NCBI GenBank assembly: GCA_032716605.1
Contig: CM064502.1
Coordinates: 53,592,736 to 53,656,735, forward strand
Origin: Paralithodes platypus
Lineage: Eukaryota > Arthropoda > Malacostraca > Decapoda > Lithodidae
DNA: 64,000 bases
Reading direction: 5' to 3'
Part shown: piece by piece, positions 9,791-20,068 of the stretch
Layout of the letters: each line of letters opens with the position of its first letter
How positions within the stretch are numbered: position 1 is the first letter of the stretch
Notes under the pieces: generated by a model
What the model saw: the letters and a program-made list of their open reading frames with translations, nothing else
Database searches by the model: none
Told to the model about the DNA's origin: nothing
Made by a program: the position numbers and the translations under genes

Positions 9791-10776
9791 GAATCTCTCT
9801 GGCAACGATCGTGTAACAATCTCTCTGGCAACGATCGTGTAACAATCTCTCTGGCAACGATCGTGTAACAATCTCTCTGGCAACAATCGTGTAACAATCT
9901 CTCTGGCAACAATCGTGTAACAATCTCTCTGGCAACAATCGTGTAACAATCTCTCTGGCAACGATCGTGTAACAATCTCTCTGGCAACAATCGTGTAACA
10001 ATCTCTCTGGCAACAATCGTGTAACAATCTCTCTGGCAACGATCGTGTAACAATCTCTCTGGCAACAATCGTGTAACAATCTCTCTGGCAACAATCGTGT
10101 AACAATCTCTCTGGCAACAATCGTGTAACAATCTCTCTGGCAACGATCGTGTAACAATCTCTCTGGCAACAATCGTGTAACAATCTCTCTGGCAACAATC
10201 GTGTAACAATCTCTCTGGCAACGATCGTGTAACAATCTCTCTGGCAACAATCGTGTAACAATCTCTCTGGCAACAATCGTGTAACAATCTCTCTGGCAAC
10301 GATCGTGTAACAATCTCTCTGGCAACAATCGTGTAACAATCTCTCTGGCAACAATCGTGTAACAATCTCTCTGGCAACAATCGTGTAACAATCTCTCTGG
10401 CAACGATCGTGTAACAATCTCTCTGGCAACAATCGTGTAACAATCTCTCTGGCAACAATTGTGTAACAATCTCTCTGGCAACAATTGTGTAACAATCTCT
10501 CTGGCAACAATTGTGTATCAATCTCTCTGGCAACAATCGTGTAACAATCTCTCTGGCAACAATTGTGTAACAATCTCTCTGGCAACAATCGTGTAACAAT
10601 CTCTGTAACAGTAACAATCTCTGGCAACAATCGTGTAACAATCTCTCTGGCAACAATCGTGTAACAATCTCTGGCAACAATCGTGTAACAATCTCTCTGG
10701 CAACAATCGTGTAACAATCTCTGGCAACAATCGTGTAACAATCTCTCTGGCAACAATCGTGCAACAATCATGTAAC
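9791..10776. repeat. 26-bp tandem array, about 37 copies
   Basis: Unit CAATCTCTCTGGCAACRATC+GTGTAA, with an A/G variant at one site and some 24-bp units towards the right end. Because 26 is not a multiple of three, all three minus-strand frames stay open; these are not genes. Confidence 0.95.
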
Positions 10777-10920
10777 CGGAGGCGAAAATACCCTAAAATG
10801 AGGTATTTTTTTACCGATGTTATCCTTGTTGGGAGCAGTAGGGAGGTGGTTGAAGAGATATATTGGTCAATATTGCTGGTGTAATTACAATACATAGATT
10901 ATAGTTGAAATGGTTGGCTG
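10777..10920. other. Intron 2 spacer
   Basis: Unique AT-rich spacer with nothing recognised. Confidence 0.5.
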
Positions 10921-11303
10921 TTAAGAGGGGTGTGACCTGTTTTTGTTCTGTCCTTTTCTATCTTTCTCTGGCTTGTATCCATTTGGCCCCATTCAGCCTA
11001 CTGTTTTAAGACGTTTATCCTCATCCAGGTGTCAAATTTTTACTGGTGAGCGGTAGCGAGCCAGCATATTTTTTATTTTTGTTTGACAGCAGGCTAAATT
11101 TGTACATTTTTCGATAGAAAAATGTCTCCGGCGAAGCCGGATTTCTTCATATAATGCTGGCTCGCTATCGCTCGCCAGCAAGAAATCGACACCTAGATGG
11201 GGATAAACGTCTTAAAATAGTTGGCTGAATGGGGCCGAATGGATACAAGCGAGAGAAAGAGAGAAAAGGACAGAAATAACCAAAAGCAGGTCACCCCCCT
11301 TAA
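10921..11303 (-). mobile_element. MITE family B, copy B1
   Basis: Type description of family B: about 385 bp, TTAA-bounded, a long imperfect palindrome. Ends carry GGGGTGACCTG / CAGGTCACCCC, then CTGTCCTTTTCT.TCTTTCTC and TGGCTTGTATCCATT on both arms. The centre has a CCGGC-TTC-GCCGG hairpin, an ACATTTTTC/GAAAAATGT hairpin and two inverted copies of the GCGAGCGATAGCGAGCC motif that family A carries once. A and B therefore share ancestry. Plus orientation has the CCGGCTTCGCCGG block before ACATTTTTCTATCG. Confidence 0.9.
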
Positions 11304-11330
11304 TAGTCCGGGACCAACAGGGACTATTGA

Positions 11331-12053
11331 TGGGGGCATTTATTTGCTCATATAGGTATCTTTAATTATTTATATGGTTTCTTTATTTATATTGTTTCTT
11401 TTTATTATTTATATTGTTTCTTTTAATTATTATTATTGTTTCTTTTAATTATTATTATTGTTTCTTTTTATTTTTGTTATTGTTTCTTTTTATTATTTAT
11501 ATTGTTTCTTTTTTATTATTTATATTGTTTCTTTTTATTATTGTTTCTTTTTATTATTTATATGGTTTCTTTTTATTATTTATATGGTTTCTTTTTATTA
11601 TTTATATTGTTTCTTTTTATTATTGTTTCTTTTTATTATTTATATTGTTTCTTTTTATTATTTATATTGTTTCTTTTTATTATTTATATTGTTTATTTTT
11701 ATTATTTATATTGTTTATTTTTATTATTTATATGGTTTCTTCTCTAGACCTCCATCAAGCTTTAAAAGAAACACTACCTAGTCTCCCCTTTAAGATAAAT
11801 GTGTACATTTTTCTGATGGAAAAATGTTCCGGCCATCAAAATTCTCTTAATTAAAATTACAGGCTCGCTATAGCTCGCCAGGAAAAAATTATACCTGAAT
11901 GGCACGAACAGTCTTAATTATGACAAAGATTATGGGGGCGAAAGGTCTTAAAATCGCCAAACTAATGGGCCGAATGTTTTACAATCTGATAAATAATGGG
12001 GCTAAACATGAGGAATAATGGGGACCACCAGAAAAACAACCCATCTCCTCTTA
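11331..12053 (+). mobile_element. MITE A, long subfamily (Ab), with internal array, copy A4
   Basis: Ab copies differ from A in their left part (GTATTTATTTCCTCATATAT or GACAGTGGTTATTTTGTGG, followed by CTCGCTAGACCTCCATCAA) and end in CCCATCTCCCCTTAA. Here the TATATAT..TTTTTAT segment has expanded into the 22-bp array at 11353-11738. The right TTAA is mutated to TTAG. Confidence 0.75.
11353..11738. repeat. 22-bp tandem array inside MITE A4
   Basis: Unit TTTCTTTTTATTATTTATAT+TG with 11-bp half-units in places; about 17 copies. Hydrophobic reading frames on the plus strand are a by-product. Confidence 0.9.
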
Positions 12054-12164
12054 GCTTGTACCAGGGATTCATTACACCTCTGTGACAGTTGAGTCCAATA
12101 ACCTGAACCTTGATGACAGATGAAACTACCGGCCGTGTGTGTGGTTATTAGTGAACTGATGATA

Positions 12165-13005
12165 ATGTGTTGGTGTTTTGGTGTTTGTGAAGGTGTTGTG
12201 GTGGTGTTACTGGTGTGTAGGTGTTGTTGTAATGGTGTGTAGGTGTTGTGGTGGTGTTACTGGTGTGTAGGTGTTGTTGTGGTGGTGTGTAGGTGTTGTG
12301 ATGGTGTTACTGGTGTGTAGGTGTTGTTGTAATGGTGTGTAGGTGTTGTTGTAATGGTGTGTAGGTGTTGTAATGGTGTGTAGGTGTTGTTGTAATGGTG
12401 TGTAGGTGTTGTTGTAATGGTGTGTAGGTGTTGTTGTAATGGTGTGTAGGTGTTGTCGTGGTGGTGTTGGGATGGTGTTACTGGTGTTTGAGGGGTTGGG
12501 ATGGTATGTAGCCTAGGTGTGCAGGTGTTTGATAAGGTGTGTTATTGTGATGGTGTGAGGTGTTTGGGGGAACTGATGCTAATGTGTTGGTGTTCTGGTG
12601 TTTGATAATGTGTTGTGGTGGTGTTACTGGTGTGCAGGTGGTGTTTGAGGTGTTGGGATGGTGTGTAGGTGTGCAGGTGTTTGAGAAGGTGTTGTTGTGA
12701 TGGTGTGTAAGTGTTTGGGTGTTTGTGAAGGAGTGTTATGTAGGTATTGTGGTGTTTGAGAAAGTGTTGGGGTGGTGTTATTGGTGTGCAGGTGTTGTTG
12801 TAATGGTGTTACTGGTGTTTGAGAAGGTGTTGTGATGGTGTTACTGGTGATGTGCAGGTGTTTTGATAAAGTTGTGTTTGTGATGGTGTTACTGGTGGTG
12901 TGAAGGTGTTTGATAAGGTGTTGTTGTGATGGTGTGCAGGTGTTTAGGTGAACTGATGCTAATGTGTTGGTGTTCCGGTGTTGTGGTGGTGATGGTGTTT
13001 GAGAA
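12165..13005. repeat. GT-rich irregular tandem array
   Basis: Built from GGTGTGTAGGTGTTGTTGTA-like 22-bp units with higher-order mixtures (GTTACTGGTGT, GTTTGAGAAGG). Strong strand asymmetry, with almost no C on the plus strand. No gene. Confidence 0.85.
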
Positions 13006-13044
13006 AGTATGCGTGGTCACTTCGTTATGCGTTATTCTGAAAGA

Positions 13045-13162
13045 AACTGTGTTAATTGGGGGTTATTTACCAAATGTTTATCCAGATGGTTCTTGAATGT
13101 TTCGACAGTATTACAGCTTACAATGTTCGAGGGTAGTCTGTTCAATAGATTAGCAATGGAGG
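13045..13162 (-). pseudogene. LINE reverse transcriptase C-terminal fragment
   Basis: The minus-strand frame reads NLLNRLPSNIVSCNTVETFK and then NHLDKHLVNNPQL, the usual N-W/L-LP..V..C.TV..FK..LDK ending of CR1/jockey-type LINE ORFs. It resembles the tail of the RT copy at 23598-24952. Truncated on both sides; the 21-bp array follows at once. Confidence 0.6.
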
Positions 13163-13183
13163 AGGAGGAAGATAATAGTGTAT

Positions 13184-13834
13184 ATAGCCGAATAATTCAC
13201 ACATATAGCCGAATAATTCACACATATAACCGAATAATTCACACATATAGCCGAATAATTCACACATATACCCGAATAATTCACACATATAACCGAATAA
13301 TTCACACATATAGCCGAATAATTCACACATATAGCCGAATAATTCACACATATGGCCGAATAATTCACACATATAGCCGAATAATTCACACATATAGCCG
13401 AATAATTCACACATATAGCCGAATAATTCACACATATGGCCGAATAATGCACACATATAGCCGAATAATTCACACATATAGCCGAATAATTCACACATAT
13501 AGCCGAATAATTCACACATATAGCCGAATAATTCACACATATAGCCGAATAATTCACACATATAGCCGAATAATTCACACATACAGCCGAATAATTCACA
13601 CACATAGCCGAATAATTCACACATATAGCCGAATAATTCACACATATACCCGAATAATTCACACATATAGCCGAATAATTCACACATATGGCCGAATAAT
13701 TCACACATATAGCCGAATAATTCACACATATAGCCGAATAATTCACACATATAGCCGAATAATTCACACATATAGCCGAATAATTCACACATATAGCCGA
13801 ATAATTCACACATATAGCCGAATAATTCACACAT
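13184..13834. repeat. 21-bp tandem array, 31 copies
   Basis: Unit ATAGCCGAATAATTCACACA+T, very uniform (651 bp). Whole-codon length keeps frames open on both strands (SRIIHTY on plus, CELFGYM on minus), but no start context, splice sites or codon signal supports expression. Confidence 0.95.
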
Positions 13835-13909
13835 ATATATATTTGTAATAGGTACTTAGGGAAACGCAGCATAATCATTTACATAAGAGTGTTCCTGATA
13901 CAATACAGC

Positions 13910-14273
13910 TTAAGGGGGTTGACCTGCTTTTATCTCTTTCTTGGTTGTATCCATTCAGCCCCATTCAGCCTACGGTTTTAAGACAATTATCCCCATCCAG
14001 GTGTTGATTTTTTCCTGGTGAGCGATAGCGAGCCAGCATTGTATGGAGAAAACCGGCTTCGCCGGAGACATTTTTCTATCGAAAAATGTACAAATTTAGC
14101 TTGCTGTCAAAACAAGAATTTATATACGCGGGCTCGCTACCGCGCGCCAGGAAAATATTGACACCTGGATGGGGGTAAACGTCTTAAAACAGTAGGCTGT
14201 ATGGGGCCGAATGGATACAAGCCAAAGAGAGAGGGAGAGAAAGAGAAAAACAAAGCGAGGTGGGCTCCCTTAA
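13910..14273 (+). mobile_element. MITE family B, copy B2
   Basis: TTAA-bounded; the right end reads GAGGTGGGCTCCCTTAA, a variant end shared with B12. Confidence 0.85.
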
Positions 14274-14364
14274 TAGTGTGTACAGCAATATTCCTGATGT
14301 AACCAACCGTGAACACTAATTGAACAGGAAGGTCATTAGTCAAACGTTATTTGCACGGCAACTC

Positions 14365-14746
14365 TTAAGGGGGGTGACCTGCTTTTTGTTATTTCTGTCC
14401 TTTTCTCTCTTTCTCTGGCTTGTATCCACTCGGCCCCATTCAGCCAACTATTTTAAGACGTTTATCCCAATCTAGGTGTCGATTTCTTCCTGGCGAGCGA
14501 TAGCGAGCCAGCATTATATGAAGAAATCCGGCTTCGCCGGAGACATTTTTCTATCGAAAAATGTACAAATTTAGCCTGCTGTCAAACAAAAATTAAAAAT
14601 ATGCTGGCTCGCTACCGCTCACCAGTAAAAAAAATTACACCTGGATGGGGATAAACGTCTTAAAACAGTAGGCTGAATGGGGCCAAATGGATACAAGCCA
14701 GAGAAAGATAGAAAAGGACAGAACAAAAACAGGTCATCCCCCTTAA
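14365..14746 (+). mobile_element. MITE family B, copy B3
   Basis: Full length, TTAA at both ends; 92 bp from B2 and in the same orientation. Confidence 0.9.
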
Positions 14747-14879
14747 CTTAATTCGCTGTTGTATCGGGACATATTCTAATTTTCCACTGATGCGCTAATT
14801 ACGGCTTGGCTGGCAATTACAGGCTGTGCAAATTGGATAACACGAATGACCAGACTAAAAGCTTCATTCCCAGTTCAGA

Positions 14880-15266
14880 TTAAGGGGGCTGACCTGTTTT
14901 CTGTTATTTCTGTCCTTTTCTCTCTTTCTCTGGCTTGTATCCATTCGGCCCCATTCAGCCAACTATTTTAAGACGTTTATCCCCATCTAGGTGTTGATTT
15001 CTTCCTGGCGAGCGATACTGAGCCTGCATTATATGAAGAAATCCGGCTTCGCCGGAGAAATTTTTCTATCGAAAAATGTACAAATTTAGCCTGCTGTCAA
15101 ACAAAAATAAAAAATATGCTGGCTCGCTACCGCTCACCAGTAAAAATTTGACACCTGGATGGGGATAAACGTCTTAAAACAGAAGGCTGAATGGGGCCAA
15201 ATGGATACAAGCCAGAGAAAGAGAGAAAAGGACAGAAATACAAAAAAAGCAGGTCACTCCCCTTAA
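14880..15266 (+). mobile_element. MITE family B, copy B4
   Basis: Full length, TTAA at both ends. Third B copy in a row in the same orientation; the spacers differ, so this is not a simple tandem duplication. Confidence 0.9.
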
Positions 15267-15334
15267 ATGAGTTTAAAATTGTATATGGCATTATTTACTC
15301 ACATGGATATTATCCCTATGTTGAAAGCGAGATA

Positions 15335-15558
15335 CTATAGTGTATTCGCTGTAAGTAGGCGATAAATCATGACCTCTAACCTCTGTAATTAAAACACGGC
15401 TACAGTAATCGAGCTAATATGTCTACCATTTGGGAAGAGTCCGTCAAGGAATATACTATAATTATGTGGACGTTTACAGCCAATTTGCTCTAGCCCTTTT
15501 TGAGTTACAGGGGATAGAGGTAATGATTTCTCGCCTACTTACAGCGGATAGACTATAG
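15335..15558. mobile_element. MITE family F, copy F1
   Basis: About 224 bp with terminal inverted repeats CTATAGTGTATTCGCTGTAA / TTACAGCGGATAGACTATAG. A second copy is at 46218-46432. Superfamily not determined; the internal sequence is AT-rich and non-coding. Confidence 0.85.
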
Positions 15559-15681
15559 CATAAGCTCGTGAATGTTTAGAAGGGAAGCTACGCAGTTGAA
15601 AAATAATTGTATTGTTTCATATGAATACAGTAGCGCTCAAATTATCTTGCAACCATTTCCTTTTGTGTAATTTGATTGTTT

Positions 15682-15800
15682 CCGCCTGGCGACTGGGAAT
15701 GTGAGAGGATTGATTACTAGTTCAAAAGAGATAAGGCTCTGGGAGTGTTAGAAAATGTGAAGTTGGATATATGTGGACTGGCTGAGACGAAATGAAAGGA
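15682..15800 (+). pseudogene. LINE endonuclease N-terminal fragment
   Basis: Reads RLATGNVRGLITSSKEIRLW and, after a frame change, ENVKLDICGLAETK. This is the start of the AP-endonuclease-like domain of non-LTR retrotransposons (the N-V-R-G motif and the catalytic Glu in ETK). Frameshifted and truncated. Confidence 0.65.
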
Positions 15801-15908
15801 TGCATAATTGGTGAGGCTACTGTATATAAACTCCCTTTCTATGTACCTAATTCTTACATGTATTATAATGTATGTGTCTGATTACATACATATACATACA
15901 TACATGTT

Positions 15909-16196
15909 ATTAATTACCACCTGTATACATACCTAAAGTAAGAGTTACTATGTCAGCCACAGCCAGGTTAACGAGGTAGTAGTTGGTGGAGGTTCTATAT
16001 ATAACCTCCCTCTCTATATGTACCTAACTGTTATGTGTATATAATATATTTTATTAATTACCACCTGTATACATACCTAAAGTAAGAGTTAGTATGTCAG
16101 CCACAGCCAGGTTAACGAGGTAGTAGTTGGTGGAGGTTCTGTATATAACCTCCCTCTCTATATGTACCTAACTGTTATGTGTATATAATATATTTT
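15909..16196 (-). repeat. Two intronic tandem copies of the exon 2 3' end plus donor
   Basis: A unit of about 143-145 bp starts at 15909, 16052 and again at 16197, where it includes the functional exon end. Each copy holds 61 bp of exon 2 (15933-15993 and 16077-16137; TNYYLVNLAVADIVTLTL on minus) and an intact TTTAG|GTATGT donor, followed by the same intron stretch. The copies differ from the exon by one or two bases. A decayed partial unit lies at about 15815-15905. The exon's 5' part and acceptor are missing, so these are pseudo-exon ends. Confidence 0.9.
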
Positions 16197-16220
16197 ATTA
16201 ATTACCACCCGTATACATAC

Positions 16221-16390
16221 CTAAAGTAAGAGTTACTATGTCAGCCACAGCCAGGTTAACGAGGTAGTAATTGGTGGAGGTCCTCATAGTTCTGTTTCTG
16301 GCCACCACCAAACAGGTCAGTGTGTTGCCCACCAAACCACCCACCGCTATCAAACAATACAACACCGTCACCGGAACCACCACATTCAAC
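16221..16390 (-). CDS. Receptor exon 2: TM1, ICL1, TM2
   Basis: After the acceptor CTCCCTTCCTCAG the frame reads LNVVVPVTVLYCLIAVGGLV, then GNTLTCLVVARNRTMRT and TNYYLVNLAVADIVTLTL. Conserved landmarks are Asn of GN in TM1 (1.50), the basic ICL1 (RNRTMRTSTNYY) and Asp of LAVAD in TM2 (2.50). Joined to exon 1 it forms GVKRLPLNVVVPVTVLY, close to the K.LPL..VVP.T..Y start of TM1 in pyrokinin/CAPA receptors. It ends TTTAG|GTATGT. A fragment of MITE Ab starts about 20 bp upstream of the acceptor. Confidence 0.9.
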
Positions 16391-16410
16391 CTGAGGAAGG
16401 GAGTAACAAA

Positions 16411-16530
16411 GGAACAGTGGTTATTGTGTGGGCCTTTTTATTTATATATTAATTTAATTTGTTGTGTCCTTGCTAGACCTTCATCAATTTTGAAAAAAAA
16501 AAAAAAAAAAAATCCTAGACCCACCTAGGG
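16411..16530 (+). mobile_element. MITE Ab fragment A5 next to the exon 2 acceptor
   Basis: GGAACAGTGGTTATTGTGTG, then CTTGCTAGACCTTCATCAA and a poly-A stretch, matches the left half of the Ab copy at 38317. The right half is missing; a short poly-G run follows. Confidence 0.6.
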
Positions 16531-16630
16531 GGGGGGGGGTGTCTTAACATTGTTTGATAATGGATAAATACTAATTCCCGTAGTGAGTAGTGCTTGATTT
16601 GTTATAATTTATTCACATAAAACAGGATTA

Positions 16631-16964
16631 TTAAGGGGAGGTTTTTAGTTAGTTCGCTAGACTTCCATCAAGCTTAACATTACAGCCCCTAGACCCCCTT
16701 CCAAGATAAATTTGTACATTTTTCGGTAGAAAAATGTCCCGGCCGAAGGCCGGTTCCTCTTAAATTACAGGCTCGCTATCGCTCGCCAGGAAAAAATCGA
16801 CACCTATTTGGCACGAAGTCTTAAAATTGACAGAAATGGGGCAAAAGTTCTTAAAATCGCCAAACTAATGGGGCGAACGTCTTAAAATATCAAAAGCAAT
16901 GGGGCTAAATATAAGGGAGAAAGGGGTAAAGAAAAAAATCCCTCAAGTGGAAATCTCCCCTTAT
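16631..16964 (+). mobile_element. MITE family A, copy A6
   Basis: Full length in intron 1; right TTAA mutated to TTAT. Confidence 0.9.
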
Positions 16965-17036
16965 TTGGAATTAATTATGCAAAACTGTCACCCCAACTAG
17001 ACAAAGATTTTCGTCAACAAAGAATCATGTTTTCTA

Positions 17037-17307
<271 letters not shown>

Positions 17308-17315
17308 ATACTCAC

Positions 17316-17500
17316 GGCAGCCTCTTCACCCCCAGCCTATCGGTGATGTACTGGTCAACATCGTAAGTGTCATTGAAGGTGGTGGTGGTGTTGAGGGTGG
17401 TGACATTAAGGAGGAGGGTCGCCGTTGCGTTCACTACCGCCACCGCCAGCTCCGTCTCGGCTCCTGCAGGCATCGGTTCCGCGTAGATTTCACCGCCCAT
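17316..17500 (-). CDS. Receptor exon 1: extracellular N-terminus
   Basis: The ATG at 17498-17500 has G at -3 and +4 and opens [20 protein letters not shown]. The N-terminal tail carries four N-glycosylation sequons (NAT, NVT, NTT, NDT), as expected for a peptide GPCR ectodomain. It ends [16 protein letters not shown] just before TM1. The donor CC|GTGAGT splits a proline codon completed by exon 2. There is no signal peptide, which is normal for this class. The frame stays open upstream of the ATG into MITE D1, but without another in-frame ATG, so 17500 is the preferred start. A spliced 5' exon cannot be excluded. Confidence 0.8.
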
Positions 17501-17523
17501 GACAGATTCGGTCACGATAGATA

Positions 17524-17729
17524 TTAACTCCGGCACCGGCTCTTTAATTTGGTTTCGGCTACATTTAGATGATTTGATGAAGCTTAGGAAGAACACATGG
17601 TAGCTAAAAGGATTAATTGAGACAGTCTGTAGCCTTTTAATGAGTGGATATCCTTCCTAAGGTGAACAAAATCGTCTAATAGTTGCCAGATTATGATGAA
17701 AAGTACATCACCGGTACAGAATGGGTTAA
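17524..17729. mobile_element. MITE family D, copy D1, 23 bp upstream of the receptor start codon
   Basis: Family D: about 215 bp, TTAA-bounded, palindromic, ends TTAACCCCTTCTGTACCGG / CCGGTACAGAAGGGGTTAA, interior with CAGCTTAGGAAGG and its inverse. D1 has a decayed left end (TTAACTCCGGCACCGG) and a good right end. It lies in the 5' UTR or promoter-proximal region of the receptor. Confidence 0.75.
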
Positions 17730-17788
17730 GGAGGAGGGGTTCGCGTTGTTCATATTGGTCGAGTCTAAGGATTACACTTCATTGATCT

Positions 17789-18006
17789 TTAAGCCGCTGT
17801 CACACGAGCGCTTTTTCCGTCAATTTTACAAGAGCAAGTTTTTTGTCGTATTCTTGCGGGACTTTTTCGCACTGGTATCGGCAACTAGACTGAAGGTAGA
17901 TTATGTTAGGCGGCTGAATTCTGATAACGGGTATTTGTTTAAGCTTCCAGACCGTAATTGCCCGTCAAAATTGCTCGAAAAGGGGCTCGTGTGACACTGG
18001 CCTTAG
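17789..18006. mobile_element. MITE family E, copy E1
   Basis: About 215 bp with terminal inverted repeats AAGCCGCTGTCACACGAGCG / CTCGTGTGACACTGGCCTT. The second copy is at 51892-52101. Both share the interior GCACTGGTATCGGMAACTAG. Superfamily unresolved. Confidence 0.8.
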
Positions 18007-18273
18007 AGTATGTTATGTTATCATCTTGCTAGTTCTAATGTCATGATTGTTGGAGATAATTCAGGCTTCCATTTTCTTACGGGTATTCTTATTTCAATCT
18101 GTCAACAATAAAATGCTAATTGTTCTAGATTGCATGCCATAGGATCAAACTGTAAATTCACTGTTTGGTTTCGTAGATTTCTGTTACTAATATATTTGAA
18201 ACACATCTATGTTCCGTATAGTCATTCGTTTGGTTCACTGTCGGTAAGGTAATATTTACAATCAACTAACTTA
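18007..18273. other. Unassigned sequence
   Basis: AT-rich unique sequence between MITEs E1 and A7, no gene seen. Upstream receptor exons or promoter could lie here or further right, but no signal supports a choice. Confidence 0.4.
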
Positions 18274-18609
18274 TTAAGGGAAGGTTTTTAGTTGATTCCC
18301 TAGACTTCCATCAAGCTTAAAATTACTCCCCCTAGACCCCCTTTCAAGATAAATTTGTACATTTTTCGGTAGAAAAATTTCCCGGCTGAAAGCCGGTTCC
18401 TCTTATATTACAGGCTCGCTATCGCTCGCCAGGATAAAATCGACACCTACATGGCACGAAAGGTCTTAAAATTGACAGAAATGGGTCGAAAGTTCTTAAA
18501 ATCGTCAAAATAATGGGGCGAACGTCTTAACATTAGGAAAACAATGGGGCTAAACATGAGGGAGAAAGGAGTCAAGAAAAAAATCTCTCAAGTGGACATC
18601 TTCCCTTAA
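18274..18609 (+). mobile_element. MITE family A, copy A7
   Basis: Full length. Its hairpin reads CCCGGCTGAAAGCCGG, a paired C-G to T-A change relative to the common form. Confidence 0.9.
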
Positions 18610-18664
18610 GCGCCACTTCTAATGCATCAGCCAATATACCGTATAACACATTTTGATAGTTTTG

Positions 18665-18715
18665 AAATGCATATACTTTTGAAATGCATATACTTTTGAA
18701 ATGCATATACTTTTG
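18665..18715. repeat. 18-bp tandem repeat, 3 copies
   Basis: Unit TTTGAAATGCATATACTT. Confidence 0.8.
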
Positions 18716-18798
18716 GCCAGATTATATTTCTTGATGATCTGGTTACTGGCAATAATTAATGATAAATTCCCAGCTAGAGGAATCCTATCATGTTAGTG

Positions 18799-18832
18799 AC
18801 CTGAAGAAGCTATCTGCGAAACGTTGTCAATA
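18799..18832 (+). ncRNA. Possible degenerate hammerhead-type core at the array start
   Basis: ACCTGAAGAAGC..CTGCGAAACGTTGTC has CUGANGA, a short loop, then GAAAC-GUU-GUC, which is the order of a minimal-stem-III hammerhead core as known from Penelope-like retroelements. Stem II would be only GC/GC and no convincing stem I is seen, so activity is doubtful. Confidence 0.3.
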
Positions 18833-19519
18833 AAGTGCTCCTGCGATACGTTGTCAATAAAGTGCTCCTGCGAAACGTTGTCAATAAAGTGCCCCTGCGA
18901 AACGTTGTCAATAAAGTGCTCCTGCGAAACGTTGTCAATAAAGTGCTCCTGCGAAACGTTGTCAATAAAGTGCTCCTGCGAAATGTTGTCAATAAAGTGC
19001 TCCTGCGAAACGTTGTCAATAAAGCGCTCCTGCGAAACGTTGTCAATAAAGTGCTCCTGCGAAACGTTGTCAATAAAGTGCTCCTGCGAAACGTTGTCAA
19101 TAAAGTGCTCCTGCGAAACGTTGTCAATAAAGTGCTCCTGCGAAACGTTGTCAATAAAGTGCTCCTGCGAAACGTTGTCAATAAAGTGCTCCTGCGAAAC
19201 GTTGTCAACAAGTGCTCCTGCGAAACGTTGTCAATAAAGTGCTCCTGCGAAACGTTGTCAATAAAGTGCTCCTGCGAAACGTTGTCAATATAGTGCTCCT
19301 GCGAAACGTTGTCAATAAAGTGCTCCTGCGAAACGTTGTCAATAAAGTGCTCCTGCGAAACGTTGTCAATAAAGTGCTCCTGCGAAACGTTGTCAATAAA
19401 GTGCTCCTGCGAAACGTTGTCAATAAAGTGCTCCTGCGTAACGTTGTCAATAAAGTGCTCCTGCGAAACGTTGTCAATAAAGTGCTCCTGCGAAACGTTG
19501 TCAATAAAGTGCTCCTGCG
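18816..19519. repeat. 27-bp tandem array, 26 copies
   Basis: Unit GCGAAACGTTGTCAATAAAG+TGCTCCT. The first unit is contiguous with CCTGAAGAAGCTATCT, so the array grew from the right half of the hammerhead-like motif. Open frames on both strands follow from the 9-codon unit. Confidence 0.95.
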
Positions 19520-19620
19520 TATGCCGGTATATCATATTATATTGCTGGCATCATAATGTTGTATAGTGGTTCTTCCATTATTGTCCAACTTGCAACATAA
19601 TGCTTTACTATTTAAGATAT

Positions 19621-19975
19621 TGTTCTGTCCTTTTCTATCTTTCTCTGGCTTGTATCCATTTGGCCCCATTCAGCCTACTGTTTTAAGACGTTTATCCTCA
19701 TCCAGGTGTCAATTTCTTACTGGTGAGCGGTAGCGAGCCAGCATATTTTTTATTTTCGTTAGACAGTAGGCTAAATTTGTACATTTTTCGATAGAAAAAT
19801 GTCTCCGGCGAAGCCGGATTTCTTCATATAATGCTGGCTCGCTATTGCTCGCCAGGAAGAAATCGACACCTGGATGGGGATAAACGTCTTAAAACAGTAG
19901 GCTGAATGGAGCCGAATGGATACAAGCCAGAAAAAGATAGACAAGGACAGAACAAAAACAGGTCACCCCCCTGAA
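19621..19975 (-). mobile_element. MITE family B, copy B5
   Basis: Left TTAAGGGGTGACC end missing; right end CACCCCCCTGAA is a mutated TTAA. Confidence 0.85.
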
Positions 19976-20068
19976 GGTCAAATCCCTCCTTTAATAATGC
20001 CCAGGTTATGACACAGCGTTATGTTATGTTATGGACGACACTTGTTCAATTATTGTCTATATTGCCGA

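Noticed and set aside
9737..10771. 340-codon open frames in three minus-strand frames
   Set aside because: 26-bp tandem array without stop codons in any minus frame; no unique coding sequence.
13009..13848. 279-codon plus-strand frame with SRIIHTY repeats
   Set aside because: 21-bp array fused to a LINE remnant that is coding on the other strand; no splice or start support.
17683..17994. 103-codon plus-strand frame
   Set aside because: Covers MITE D1 and MITE E1 sequence, opposite to the receptor; no homology recognised.
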